A stretch of 64,000 nucleotides of DNA from assembly GCF_003388735.1 (NCBI RefSeq), contig NZ_QUBQ01000001.1:620001-684000 (forward strand), in the 5' to 3' direction. Positions 46,649-55,603 of this stretch are shown here, piece by piece; the first letter of the stretch is position 1, and every line of letters starts with the position of its first letter. The stretch comes from Paenibacillus paeoniae. Lineage in GTDB: Bacteria; Bacillota; Bacilli; Paenibacillales; Paenibacillaceae. The translations under genes were made by a program, and so were the position numbers. The notes under the pieces were generated by a model that was not told the origin of the DNA, made no database searches, and saw nothing but the letters and a program-made list of their open reading frames with translations.

Positions 46649-47689
46649 ATGGCTGTACGATTAAGCATATTGGATCAAAGTCCCATCGATAAAGGAGACA
46701 CAGGCTCGGAAGCGTTAAGAAGCACCGTAAGGCTGGCGCAGCAGGCCGAGCAACTGGGGTATCATCGTTTTTGGGTGTCGGAGCATCATGATTCCACCCA
46801 CGTGGCGGGATCGTCGCCGGAGGTGCTTATCTCATATTTGCTGGCAAGCACGGAGCGGATCCGTGTAGGCTCCGGCGGTGTCATGCTCCAGCATTACAGT
46901 CCGTATAAAGTAGCGGAAAATTTCAACGTGCTGTCGTCGCTGGCACCCGGCCGGGTGGACCTTGGCATCGGGCGTTCGCCTGGTGGCTTGCCCAAGTCCG
47001 CACAGGCGCTCCGGCAGAGCAACGACGGCTCCTTGCCTGACTTGACGGAAAAGCTGGAGGAGCTGGACCGCTTCTTGACGGATTCACTGGAGGAGAGCCA
47101 TCCATTGCATGGATTAAAGGCCACGCCGATCCCGCTTGTTCCCGCTGATCTCTTCATTCTTGGCACGTCTGTTGAAAGCGCGAGGCAAGCTGCCAGGCTC
47201 GGATTGCCATACGTCTTCTCCTTATTTATTACAGGGGATGAGGATGCGGCGGAAGAAGCGTTGAATGCTTATCGTGATGCCTTCATCTCGGTTCGCGGCT
47301 CGGAGCCGCTGCCGCTGGTGGCGTTATCCGTTATTGCCGCGGATACGGAGGAGGAGGCAGCGGCAATTGCCAGCGACGTGCAGCTGATCAAGATTCATTT
47401 GGAAAGCGGGCGCACCATCACAGTTGCCACTCTGGAGCATGCGGAGCAATTCGAGAAGCAGTCGACGGAGCCGTATACAATTGAAGTGAAGCAGCCGCAT
47501 CTTACAAAAGGAACCGGTGAGTCAGTATGGCGCGAGTTGAAGCGAAAGGCTGAGCGCTTGAACGTGTCTGAGCTTATTCTGCTTGCTCCGATCCGCCATC
47601 CGGAGAAGCGCATTCGCGCCTTTGAGCTGCTGAGCGAAGCGGCTCAATTAGTATATGTAGAACAGGAGGGCGATCGGGCTATCTCTTGA
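46649..47689 (+). CDS. LLM-class flavin-dependent oxidoreductase, MsnO8-like
   Basis: A 346-residue luciferase-like protein. ATG 46649 is chosen because AAGGAGG lies just before it. Marks of the MsnO8 branch are LSILDQSPI (~5-13), YHRFWVSEHHD (~38-48), VGSGGVMLQHYSPYKVAENF split over the flavin-site strand, and RVDLGIGRSPGG. It needs reduced flavin from elsewhere. It follows metQ on the same strand and ends in a terminator, so it is likely the last gene of the sulfur unit. The substrate is not readable. Confidence 0.83.
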   Translation: MAVRLSILDQSPIDKGDTGSEALRSTVRLAQQAEQLGYHRFWVSEHHDSTHVAGSSPEVLISYLLASTERIRVGSGGVMLQHYSPYKVAENFNVLSSLAPGRVDLGIGRSPGGLPKSAQALRQSNDGSLPDLTEKLEELDRFLTDSLEESHPLHGLKATPIPLVPADLFILGTSVESARQAARLGLPYVFSLFITGDEDAAEEALNAYRDAFISVRGSEPLPLVALSVIAADTEEEAAAIASDVQLIKIHLESGRTITVATLEHAEQFEKQSTEPYTIEVKQPHLTKGTGESVWRELKRKAERLNVSELILLAPIRHPEKRIRAFELLSEAAQLVYVEQEGDRAIS

Positions 47690-47701
47690 TCAGATAAGAA
47701 A

Positions 47702-47760
47702 AGAACAAGACGCTGCCGATCATGGCTGCGCCTTGTTCTTCTATGTCTCTTTTAACGTTT
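47702..47760 (+). terminator. Intrinsic terminator
   Basis: AGAACAAGACGCTGCC pairs imperfectly with GGCTGCGCCTTGTTCT, then a T-rich tract with TCTTTT. It closes the sulfur unit. Confidence 0.7.
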
Positions 47761-47822
47761 AAAAGAAGGCTGTTCTCGTGAAAATTGTTGTTGTAGATGT
47801 ATGTAAAGTGCGTAGAGACACT

Positions 47823-48212
47823 TTAAGGGGCTACTAACTCGACCTTTATTCGGTCGGGATCTTCGAAAAACAGAGCATAATCATTTTCTCCGCCTGCGAA
47901 AGGATGCTTATCTTCGTATAGCAGGTTCATTCCCTTGGCACGAACCTGTACAGTCAACTCATTCACTTGTTCTCTCGAAATTGCATGGAATGCCAAATGG
48001 TTCAGTCCTACCCGACAACGATTGTAGGGCACGTCCAAGTGCTTTTCTTTTGCTTGAACAAATACAAGATAAGTATCTCCGAATTTCCAACTACGACCTT
48101 CTTCCCATTGCTGATAGGGTGTATAACCAAGCTCTGTCAGAAACCACCCCCAGAATTCAGCCGAACGTTTCAGGTCGGATACGTAAATCTCGATATGATG
48201 CAGTAATCCCAA
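47823..48212 (-). CDS. VOC superfamily (glyoxalase-like) protein
   Basis: A 129-residue protein with two beta-alpha-beta-beta-beta modules of the vicinal-oxygen-chelate fold. HHIEIYVSDLKRSAEFW opens the first module and LNHLAFHAISREQVNEL the second; the end reads YALFFEDPDRIKVELV, with the usual terminal metal-binding Glu. His, His and Glu are placed as in metal-binding glyoxalase/fosfomycin-resistance relatives. The substrate is unknown. TTG 48212 follows a weak AAGGGTG. The DinB family gene upstream may be co-transcribed. Confidence 0.8.
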   Translation of the reverse strand: MGLLHHIEIYVSDLKRSAEFWGWFLTELGYTPYQQWEEGRSWKFGDTYLVFVQAKEKHLDVPYNRCRVGLNHLAFHAISREQVNELTVQVRAKGMNLLYEDKHPFAGGENDYALFFEDPDRIKVELVAP

Positions 48213-48323
48213 AAGGCTTCACCCTTTCATGTTCATTGCAGCAGCCGCAACGTAAAGCGAAATGGATCGCCAACGATACCTCTGTGCCGATTGCCGCAAA
48301 TCCTTTAATGACATCCGAAAGAA

Positions 48324-48803
48324 TCAAATTACCGATAAGATTTGATTTTTATGATGATTGTCATGTTCAATAAATTCGTGAATGATGTAGAGCAATGAGT
48401 AGGGAATACCTGTATGTGGGCAATTTTCTACGCCGTTTGCGGGTACATGCTTAGTAGCAACGTCTGGCTCTGTCAACAGCAGCTCAATCAACTGAAGACG
48501 GGTTTGCTTGAATTCATCGAGTATACTATTTTTAGAAATGCCTGAACGGGCGTATTCATAAGCTGTTTGGTTGAACGAATCGAAATCCGGAAAGACCATT
48601 CCGTCGCCATTTTTGATGGCTGGGATAATCGTATGGATAAGGTAATTGTCCCAATTTTTAAGATGCGAAATGATTCCTGCAACGGTTGCTTTCCCTTCGG
48701 CGATTGGAGTTACCCAAATGTTATCATCCAACTCACGTAATGTATCCGTCCACTCTATAAGTGCTTGATACCGATGAATCGTTTCTTTGCCTAAGCTAAT
48801 CAT
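48324..48803 (-). CDS. DinB superfamily protein (second copy)
   Basis: A 159-residue four-helix protein. Metal ligands at family positions: His in GIISHLKNWDNY (~47), and His residues in HEFIEHDNHHKNQ (~141-151). The length fits the DinB_2 group. It is on the same strand as the VOC gene; the 111 bp between them hold no convincing gene. It is distant in sequence from the DinB protein at 17070. Confidence 0.75.
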   Translation of the reverse strand: MISLGKETIHRYQALIEWTDTLRELDDNIWVTPIAEGKATVAGIISHLKNWDNYLIHTIIPAIKNGDGMVFPDFDSFNQTAYEYARSGISKNSILDEFKQTRLQLIELLLTEPDVATKHVPANGVENCPHTGIPYSLLYIIHEFIEHDNHHKNQILSVI

Positions 48804-49117
48804 TTCGGAGCCCTCCAGATTATTAAAGTGTAATAAGAACGTATGTTCTTATTTTATCCTATATTATCCCAGAAAGCAAGGGATGCTCAATTTTATATGA
48901 AAAAGCAACAATATTTACAAACACAGCGTAATAGAAAGACCCGGTCTGAGCGAAGTATTCACTCTCAGCAACCCCCAAGAAGACTTTTAAGAAAAAGGAA
49001 GGAAATACTGACAAATAGATGTCAGTGTTAGGGGGATATAATTGGAATAGAGAAGAGGAATTCAATACCCCATGCGTTAACGTTTGGAGAAACTACAACA
49101 GAAGAGTGAGGGAGTTC

Positions 49118-49678
49118 ATGATAATCGATAATGCCGTACGGGTGTATACTCGTCAAGAATGGCGGAAGTGGTTAAGCGAGCATCATCAATCAGAGGCGTA
49201 TTGTTGGTTAGTCACAGCAAAAAACGATCCGATCAGTTATCTGGATACGGTAGAAGAAGCGCTTTGTTTTGGCTGGATTGACAGTACACGCAAGCGGATA
49301 GATGAAAACCAAAAGTGCCAGCGTTTCACTCCCCGGCGGAAAAATAGCAACTGGACGGAGCTGAACAAGGAGCGTGTTCGGCGCCTGGCACGGCTAGGCT
49401 TAATGACAGAAGCAGGGAACAAAGTTTTGCCGGAGATGGACCCGAATTCATTCGTCATACATGAGGAGATTCTGAAGAGACTGGAGCAGGACGAAGAGCT
49501 CTATCGCAACTTTCAGGCACTGCCCGGGCTATATGTCAGAATTAGAATGGATAACATTCAGTCGGTCAAAAGTGATGCAGCCTTATATGCGTCACGGTTA
49601 GATAAGTTTATTGAGCATACCCGATTGAACAAAATATACGGTCAATGGCATGATGATGGCCGTCTTCTAGAGGAATAG
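49118..49678 (+). CDS. YdeI/OmpD-associated family protein
   Basis: A 186-residue protein; ATG 49118 is chosen because GTGAGGGAG precedes it. The family block EEALCFGWIDSTRKRID (~46-62) and QRFTPRRKNSNWTELNKERV, read across ~66-85, identify the YdeI group (bacteriocin-protection/OmpD-associated type). Function is not established for the family in Firmicutes. No signal peptide. It appears monocistronic, followed by a strong terminator. Confidence 0.8.
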   Translation: MIIDNAVRVYTRQEWRKWLSEHHQSEAYCWLVTAKNDPISYLDTVEEALCFGWIDSTRKRIDENQKCQRFTPRRKNSNWTELNKERVRRLARLGLMTEAGNKVLPEMDPNSFVIHEEILKRLEQDEELYRNFQALPGLYVRIRMDNIQSVKSDAALYASRLDKFIEHTRLNKIYGQWHDDGRLLEE

Positions 49679-49712
49679 TCGTTTCGGTGAACAAATACAA
49701 TGATGTCTCGAA

Positions 49713-49761
49713 AAGAAAACAAGCTGGAGCCGGTACAGAACCGGAGCCAGCTTGTTTTCTT
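49713..49761. terminator. Bidirectional terminator
   Basis: AAGAAAACAAGCTGG pairs with CCAGCTTGTTTTCTT around an inner GCCGGT/ACCGG stem; A and T runs lie on both sides, serving the two convergent genes. Confidence 0.85.
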
Positions 49762-49788
49762 TGTCGGATAGAGGGATGGGGGAACGTC

Positions 49789-50607
49789 CTACTCGTTCAT
49801 GCGCCGCTCTGTAATGATGGCGTTTTTCCTTGCGCCTTCTTTCAAATCTGCAGGGGCGTGCTCTGCATTTGCCAATACATTGTAGCGCTTAAGGGCGTTC
49901 TCGTAGTCTTTGCTTGCAAAGGCACTGTAAGCTTGCTGCGAGAGTTTAAGAGCGGCATCTTTCATGAACTGTACGGCATGATTGTTTTTTGCGAGTCCTT
50001 CTTTCATTTTTTTGTCGGCGATGAGGACGGCATTGACATAGTTCTTCTGATTGTAATACCAGCGCGCATGAACAAATGCGTTAAGAAAAGCCTGTCGCTC
50101 CTGAATGAGCTGGAGATTGGCAGGAACATTGTACGTTCGGCTAAAAGCTGCATCCTGGCCTATCAGCTCGTAATGCTGCTTGGCTTTATCGAGCTGGTCA
50201 GATTCGTAGAAGGCTTTTGCTTGTTCTGCGACTTTTTTGGCGGCAGTCGATTGATTGGACTCATTTACTTTCCAGCTGTATCCTGTATCCTTAGTTTTTA
50301 AATAATAATATAAGGCATTGTAATAGCTGCCCTTCTTGAAATTTTGGTCCCCGTTCCAAATATAGCCGTCCGCTTCGACTTCCTCCGCGCTTCTGGTATC
50401 AGCCGCTTTAGAAGAGGTCGATGAAGTAGAGGAGGAGCCCTTGCCGCCTCCGTTATGATAATGATATTCGCCGTATTCCAGTCCCCACTTCTCGCAATTC
50501 GTGCGGCACGTATGTCCGCCGGAGGAGTCTGTTCTTCCCGGGTGGGCAGAGGCCAAGCTGCTGCTAAGGACAAATAATAGTGTCATTAATAGCGTCATTT
50601 TTTTCAT
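49789..50607 (-). CDS. Secreted YHYH-domain protein
   Basis: A 272-residue protein. ATG 50607 is preferred since a GGAG site precedes it and gives a clean signal peptide (MKKMTLLMTLLFVLSSSLASAH). The mature N-terminus carries the YHYH motif block HPGRTDSSGGHTCRTNC and EYHYHNGGG (~22-52), with a Cys pair that may form a disulfide or bind metal with the His residues. A Ser/Thr linker follows, then ~190 residues of helical TPR-like repeats. The function of YHYH proteins is unknown; a secreted or wall-associated role is likely. Confidence 0.8.
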   Translation of the reverse strand: MKKMTLLMTLLFVLSSSLASAHPGRTDSSGGHTCRTNCEKWGLEYGEYHYHNGGGKGSSSTSSTSSKAADTRSAEEVEADGYIWNGDQNFKKGSYYNALYYYLKTKDTGYSWKVNESNQSTAAKKVAEQAKAFYESDQLDKAKQHYELIGQDAAFSRTYNVPANLQLIQERQAFLNAFVHARWYYNQKNYVNAVLIADKKMKEGLAKNNHAVQFMKDAALKLSQQAYSAFASKDYENALKRYNVLANAEHAPADLKEGARKNAIITERRMNE

Positions 50608-50934
50608 GATGGTATGTATCTCCTTCAATAAAGTATTTAATTTAATCATATAGAAGATGTCCCGAGATGAATAGGGGGTATTTTGGATTTATAGAAAATA
50701 CTTGAAGGATATTTCCTGATTTTTTATGCTTTTCGAAATTGCATGAGGGATAGAGCATTGAAACTCACGCTGCTTGTCCAACGGTTTGTCTTAAGCGGCT
50801 TGCCGGGTGAGCGGTGAAGGGATAAACTACTTGTACAACCTAGAAGATATGATATTTTTACAAGGATTTTCGCCATACCGCTGGCTGGCGCACGAGTAGA
50901 GATAGAGATACCTTAATCAAAAGGAGTAGAAGAG

Positions 50935-52062
50935 ATGAAAGATCATATAGCAGCACCAAGTTTACCAAAGTTTGACCGCAATCCACCGACGCCTTATGCG
51001 TTTATTGATCTGGATGCAGCAGAGCGCAATATTGCACGAATGGCGGAGAAGCTGGCCCAGCATGGCATCCGTCATCGTCCGCATATCAAGACGCATAAAT
51101 CATTGGAGATCGCGCGCAAGCAGCTTGCTGCAGGAGCCGTCGGTATTACAGTAGCCAAGTTGTCCGAGGCACAGGTGTTCGCGGCTGGCGGAATAGACGA
51201 TATTCTAGTCGCTCTTGCGATTGTCGGCGATCGGAACCTGGAGCGGCTGGAGCACTTGCATCGACGCATCCGTGTGACGGTTACTGTCGATAGCTGGGAA
51301 GCGGCGCTTGGCTTGTCTGCTGTCGGCGAGCGGACAGGTAAGCCCCTTCGCGTACTGATCGAGCTTGATGGCGGCCTGCATCGCGGCGGACGACAACCGG
51401 GTGAGGATATTGTGGCGTTCGCACGCCGGATTCAAGAGCTGCCGGGCATTGAAATAGTTGGCATCATGGCGTACTTCGGCCTTGTCTATCGGAATCATAC
51501 GGCCGATGCGCTGGAGGCTGCTGTACGCGAGGAAGCAGAGATCATTCGCGGCGTGGTGAGCGATCTTCGCGATGCGGGAATTTCGGTAGAGATCGTTAGC
51601 TCCGGCTCGACGCCAACATCGAAACTGTGCGAGCATGCGGAAGGCATTACAGAAGTGCGCGCGGGCAATTATTTGTACAATGACGTGTCGGCAGTCAGCA
51701 TGGGCTTGGCAGAGCCTGAGGATTGCGCGCTGCGGGTAATCGCAACCGTCATCAGCATGCCGCTGCCGGGTATGGCGACCATTGACGCTGGAACCAAAAC
51801 GTTGACCAGCGATCGTTCCCATCATACGGACGGCTTCGGCATGATCGTCGGACAGCCTGATCTTATGATCGCTTCTTTAAATGAAGAGCATGGCATGTTG
51901 CGTTATGACCCGGCACAAGTCAGCCTATCTATTGGAGATCGGATAGAGATTATTCCCAATCACTCCTGCGTCATCCCGAATTTAAACGATCATGTATATG
52001 CAGTGCGCAGCGGAGAGATTGTCGGCCAGATTAAAACCGATGCGAGAGGCTGTAATTACTAA
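50935..52062 (+). CDS. D-threonine aldolase / D-serine dehydratase-like PLP enzyme
   Basis: A 375-residue fold-type III PLP enzyme (alanine-racemase-like barrel). The PLP lysine is in HRPHIKTHKSLEIA (~46-59), with TPYAFIDLDAAERNI upstream and GNYLYND late in the barrel. The C-terminal domain has IIPNHSCVIPNLND, whose His and Cys match the metal site of D-threonine aldolase and D-serine dehydratase (DSD1 type). It acts on a D-beta-hydroxy amino acid, but the exact substrate is not readable. ATG 50935 follows AAGGAG. An M20 peptidase gene lies 103 bp downstream and may be coupled in use. Confidence 0.8.
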   Translation: MKDHIAAPSLPKFDRNPPTPYAFIDLDAAERNIARMAEKLAQHGIRHRPHIKTHKSLEIARKQLAAGAVGITVAKLSEAQVFAAGGIDDILVALAIVGDRNLERLEHLHRRIRVTVTVDSWEAALGLSAVGERTGKPLRVLIELDGGLHRGGRQPGEDIVAFARRIQELPGIEIVGIMAYFGLVYRNHTADALEAAVREEAEIIRGVVSDLRDAGISVEIVSSGSTPTSKLCEHAEGITEVRAGNYLYNDVSAVSMGLAEPEDCALRVIATVISMPLPGMATIDAGTKTLTSDRSHHTDGFGMIVGQPDLMIASLNEEHGMLRYDPAQVSLSIGDRIEIIPNHSCVIPNLNDHVYAVRSGEIVGQIKTDARGCNY

Positions 52063-52165
52063 TTGAAGTACTGAATGTGCATTGAACTATAACTCGCTTT
52101 GCTAAGAAAGATGCCTTTTGATTGATACTCCAAGGATACTCCATGAAGAAAGGCGGCTCCATGTG

Positions 52166-53332
52166 ATGAAAAATAGAATCGACGCCACTCGAACGACGAA
52201 TATATTGAGGGAATTGGTTCAAATTCCTAGCGTTAACCCTAGCTTCGAGGGAGGCGTGCCAGAGCTTGAAGTAGCTGATTATGTGGAGCGGTTTTTCCAT
52301 CGGCTTGGCTTAACCGTTGAACGCCGTGAAGTGAAGACGGATCGTCCCAACATTATCGGCATGCTGCCCGGAGAGCGAAGCCATTCGCCGGGATTGTTGC
52401 TTGAAGCGCATATGGATACAGTGCAGACGATCAACATGACTATTGACCCGTTCGCTGCTGTAATTGAAGATGGCAAGCTGTACGGACGGGGCGCCTGTGA
52501 CACGAAGGCCTCTCTGGCTGCGATGCTGGCAGCTATAGAGTGGTGCGTGGAGAATGATAAAGTTCCACATATTCCTGTCTATATCGCGGCTACGGTGGAT
52601 GAGGAGGTCCACTATCAAGGCGTATTGGACCTTTTGCAAATAAAAGAGAGATTCAGTGGGGCCATCGTCGGTGAACCGACCGGATTGCATGCCGTTATTG
52701 CTCACAAAGGGGTTGTCCGCTGCGAGATCGAGACGGTCGGCATAGCCGCCCATTCCTCCCGACCTAGCGAGGGAGTTAGCGCCATTGATGCAATGGTTCA
52801 AGTAATCACTCATATAAGAGAAGTCGTAACTCCGCGCCTGCTAGCCCAGCCTCATCCGCTTGTAGGTGCTGCTTCATTGAGCGTAACGGAGATCGCGGGA
52901 GGCATAGCGCCTAATACAATTCCGGATCGATGCAGAATCAAGATTGATCGCCGTACCATTCCGGGCGAGGATAGTGAGCAAGTATGGCGCGAGCTCTGTG
53001 ACGAATTAAACAAGCTGGAACTCGGAGACGATCGGGCGAGCGTTATCGTTCATCCACCATTCGTTCTGGATTATACGCTCGATACAAGCGCAGACTCTGA
53101 TATTGTGCAGCAGCTTACAAAAGCTGCGTGTAAGCGAATCGGAGAGGTTCATACACTAGGCGTTCCGTACGGCACGGATGCCAGCAAATTAGCGATGGTC
53201 GGCATTCCGTCTGTTGTGTTCGGCCCGGGCTCTATTGACCAGGCGCATACAGAGGATGAATGGGTAGATCTGGAGCAGGTAGCGCTTGCAGCCGATATTT
53301 TAATTGATGTGATTTTATCGTATGGAGCTTAA
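52166..53332 (+). CDS. ArgE/DapE family M20 deacylase
   Basis: A 388-residue metallopeptidase. Metal and catalytic motifs are LLEAHMDTV (~74-82), YGRGACDTKAS, TVDEEVHYQG and the last His in SIDQAHTEDEW; the dimerisation lid begins with GIAAHSSRPSEG. The family removes acyl groups from amino acids. With the D-threonine-aldolase-like gene upstream, it may release an amino acid from an N-acyl form. ATG 52166 (or GTG 52163) follows GAAAGGCGG. Confidence 0.8.
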   Translation: MKNRIDATRTTNILRELVQIPSVNPSFEGGVPELEVADYVERFFHRLGLTVERREVKTDRPNIIGMLPGERSHSPGLLLEAHMDTVQTINMTIDPFAAVIEDGKLYGRGACDTKASLAAMLAAIEWCVENDKVPHIPVYIAATVDEEVHYQGVLDLLQIKERFSGAIVGEPTGLHAVIAHKGVVRCEIETVGIAAHSSRPSEGVSAIDAMVQVITHIREVVTPRLLAQPHPLVGAASLSVTEIAGGIAPNTIPDRCRIKIDRRTIPGEDSEQVWRELCDELNKLELGDDRASVIVHPPFVLDYTLDTSADSDIVQQLTKAACKRIGEVHTLGVPYGTDASKLAMVGIPSVVFGPGSIDQAHTEDEWVDLEQVALAADILIDVILSYGA

Positions 53333-53377
53333 TCATTCGTTAGGTGAAGTTCATTTAGCTTTCCAGATAGGAGAAAC

Positions 53378-54517
53378 ATGATCATGACTTATACTTGCAG
53401 AGTTGAGCTCAATGAGATTGAACCGAAGGTTTGGAGAGAGTTTCAATTTCAACCGGAAGTATCGTTTCATCAGCTTCACAAGATTATCCAGGTTGTTATG
53501 GGATGGGAAAATTACCATCTGTACGAATTTTATGTGAATGACAAAGTAATCGGGCTGCCCAATCCAACATTGGCTGATATGGAGAAGGATGAAGTATTGA
53601 ATGCGCGAAGAGAAATCGTTCAGAAGCATGTGAATCAGGAAAATATGGTTTTTACCTATGTTTATGATTTTGGAGATGATTGGCGGCATAAGATTGAGTT
53701 GCTCAGGATGGATACTTCCGTATCTGACTCGGCACCGGTATGTCTAGGGGGAGCTCGCAGTTGTCCAAAGGAAGATGCAGGAGGGGCATATGGATATCAG
53801 CATATGCTGGAAGTGCTTTGTACGCCTAACCATCCTGAGGGTGACCAGTTTATTGAATGGGTTGGAGAGGGTTTCGATCCTGAGTATTTTTCCTGTGAAA
53901 AAGTAAACCTGGAGCTTGAGATGCAAAAGGATAGCCTTACGCCCAAATCATTTAGTAAACGATCAGATGGCAACAAACCGGTGAAGCTTACAAAAACGAC
54001 CTTGAATAAACATCTGAAGCAGCTGAACAACGACCAATTGATCGATTTGGTAAAGGCTTGTTTTGGCGCTAGTAAAGATATGGAGAAGTTTCTTGCTGTA
54101 CAAATAATGGGAGCTGAAGCGGTAAAGTCTCTGTTTGAAGAGTATCGCAAAAAGGTCGAGTATGAGTTTTTCCCGGAACGCGGTCATGGAAAGCTAAGAC
54201 TTCAAGAAGCGAAAAAAGCGATATCGGAATTCAAAAAATTGACCGGGAGCGAGAAGTACAGTCTGGAATTGAAGCTGATTTATGTCGAAAAGGGAGTTGA
54301 GTTCACCTTATGTTACGGTGATATTGATGAACGCTTCTACTATAGTATGGCTTCCGTGTATGTCGATATCATTGATTTGGTGAATGAGGATGAGACAGTG
54401 GAGCTGTTCGATGAATTCGAAGAGCGATTGGAGGCTGTTGTCTCCAAAACGGAAGGAATTGGCTGGGGGTTTCATGACGATTTGGCTGATATCCATGCTC
54501 AATTACGGTGGTTTTAG
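53378..54517 (+). CDS. Plasmid pRiA4b ORF-3-like protein with C-terminal DUF6155-like region
   Basis: A 379-residue protein. Residues ~3-180 match the pRiA4b ORF-3 family: VELNEIEPKVWREF, HQLHKIIQVVMGWENYHLY, YVYDFGDDWRHKIEL, then LGGARSCPKEDAGGAYGY and a closing FDPEYFS. The remaining part (~205-379) is helical with LNKHLKQLNNDQLIDLVKAC and resembles DUF6155, itself of unknown function. The first domain is common in mobile DNA and soil bacteria, but its role is not known. ATG 53378 (or 53384) follows AGGAG. It sits just before sigK. Confidence 0.75.
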   Translation: MIMTYTCRVELNEIEPKVWREFQFQPEVSFHQLHKIIQVVMGWENYHLYEFYVNDKVIGLPNPTLADMEKDEVLNARREIVQKHVNQENMVFTYVYDFGDDWRHKIELLRMDTSVSDSAPVCLGGARSCPKEDAGGAYGYQHMLEVLCTPNHPEGDQFIEWVGEGFDPEYFSCEKVNLELEMQKDSLTPKSFSKRSDGNKPVKLTKTTLNKHLKQLNNDQLIDLVKACFGASKDMEKFLAVQIMGAEAVKSLFEEYRKKVEYEFFPERGHGKLRLQEAKKAISEFKKLTGSEKYSLELKLIYVEKGVEFTLCYGDIDERFYYSMASVYVDIIDLVNEDETVELFDEFEERLEAVVSKTEGIGWGFHDDLADIHAQLRWF

Positions 54518-54580
54518 GCGGGACGTTGTTTTTTGGATAACACCATCAATTGGAAAATGAATCATTCGCTCCGTACATGC

Positions 54581-54607
54581 ACACATAGGCCTTCGCCCAC
54601 ATACACT
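54581..54607 (+). promoter_or_regulatory. Candidate mother-cell (sigma-E/sigma-K) promoter of sigK
   Basis: AC at 54581 and CATACACT at 54600-54607 with 17 bp between fit the sigma-K pattern; CATACACT also matches the sigma-E -10 (CATACAnT). B. subtilis sigK is read by both. It lies 73 bp before the sigK start. Confidence 0.55.
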
Positions 54608-54679
54608 GTACAACTGACGAAACTTCGCGCTAGGGCTTAACCATAAGCCTGAGCCATTCAGCTTGGGGGTGTACGGAGC

Positions 54680-55030
54680 ATGGGATTTTTTACGGCTATC
54701 GCTTTATTTATCAAACAGCTTACGTTGCTCGTGTCATATGTGAAGAACAATGCTTTTCCTCAGCCTCTGAAGGAGGAAGAAGAGACAAAGCATTTGGCGT
54801 TGATGGCTGAAGGCAATGCGCATTCGCGCAATTTGCTCATAGAGCATAACTTGAGGCTGGTCGCTCACATCGTCAAAAAGTTCGACAACACCGGTGAGGA
54901 TCTTGAGGATCTCATCAGCATTGGCACCATTGGCCTGATCAAGGCGATCGAAAGCTTCCAGACGGGCAAAGGCACCAAGCTCGCGACCTTCGCTGCCCGT
55001 TGTATCGAGAACGAGATTCTCATGTCATAA
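54680..55030 (+). CDS. sigK: RNA polymerase sigma-K factor, N-terminal part only
   Basis: A 116-residue frame matching the start of mother-cell sigma-[21 protein letters not shown] (pro-region and region 1.2), [20 protein letters not shown] and [19 protein letters not shown] (region 2). It matches through [11 protein letters not shown], then ends Ser-stop, where intact SigK goes on to about 235 residues with regions 3 and 4. The break after codon 115 is at about the place where the skin element divides sigK into spoIVCB and spoIIIC in B. subtilis. The 3' part is not in the window. Excision in the mother cell would be required for a working factor. Confidence 0.88.
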   Translation: MGFFTAIALFIKQLTLLVSYVKNNAFPQPLKEEEETKHLALMAEGNAHSRNLLIEHNLRLVAHIVKKFDNTGEDLEDLISIGTIGLIKAIESFQTGKGTKLATFAARCIENEILMS

Positions 55031-55060
55031 GTGTGCATTGTATTTTTAACCTATTGATTA

Positions 55061-55089
55061 AGTCACATCGCAGCATGTGGCTTTTTTTC
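55061..55089 (+). terminator. Terminator after truncated sigK
   Basis: AGTCACAT pairs with ATGTGGCT around CGCAGC, followed by T7. It would end the transcript of the unexcised sigK. Confidence 0.75.
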
Positions 55090-55163
55090 ATGCACTACAC
55101 AAGATTAAGAACCTATTCGAAAGAAATTGATCAGATTGGTTTTGGGGTAAGAGGTATTATACA

Positions 55164-55197
55164 ATCACATCATAATTAGTTAGAAGTATGATGTGAT
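55164..55197. repeat. 11-bp perfect inverted repeat
   Basis: ATCACATCATA (55164-55174) and TATGATGTGAT (55187-55197) with a 12-bp spacer, just upstream of the small gene at 55224. It may be an operator; no T-tract follows. Confidence 0.55.
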
Positions 55198-55223
55198 CCT
55201 GAGTGGAGATGAGGAGTGTTGTA

Positions 55224-55424
55224 ATGATTTTAAGGAATTCATTTGCATTTACGATTAGTGAAGAAATGATGAAAAGAATCAATCATTGGGATCAGTGTAA
55301 AGCAGTCGATGTTAGTGGGGCCAAGTTTGCGTTTACCTTCATACCATCGGGCCTTGGGACTTATATTATTGTCAAATGTAATGTTTGTAAACGAGAACTT
55401 CACATTTCGGATGATCTCGAGTAA
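55224..55424 (+). CDS. Small protein with CxxC, unknown
   Basis: A 66-residue protein. ATG 55224 is chosen because GAGGAG (55211-55216) lies eight bases ahead. The C-terminal half reads FIPSGLGTYIIVKCNVCKRE, with one CxxC pair that could be half of a zinc site in a dimer. No family is recognised. The inverted repeat at 55164-55197 is close upstream. Confidence 0.6.
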   Translation: MILRNSFAFTISEEMMKRINHWDQCKAVDVSGAKFAFTFIPSGLGTYIIVKCNVCKRELHISDDLE

Positions 55425-55474
55425 ATTCTTTTTAGTACTTTACTAAGGTTATCAATTTAGTATTCGCGGCTTGT

Positions 55475-55503
55475 TTGACTTAACAAATATTATTGGATAC
55501 AAT
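55475..55503 (+). promoter_or_regulatory. Sigma-A promoter of darTG
   Basis: TTGACT (55475-55480), 17-bp spacer and TACAAT (55498-55503), about 100 bp before the darT start. Confidence 0.65.
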
Positions 55504-55603
55504 CAAAAGGATACGAACATACATTCTTTGTTTGGTTAGGAGGGAATTTATATCTTTTGTCGAATAAAGAACTCTAACGTGAACAGACTTGGAGTGTAGC
55601 TAA

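Noticed and set aside
48213-48323. Possible small gene between VOC and DinB genes
   Set aside because: A minus-strand reading with ILSDVIKGFAAIGTEV looks protein-like but lacks a start and is too short to support.
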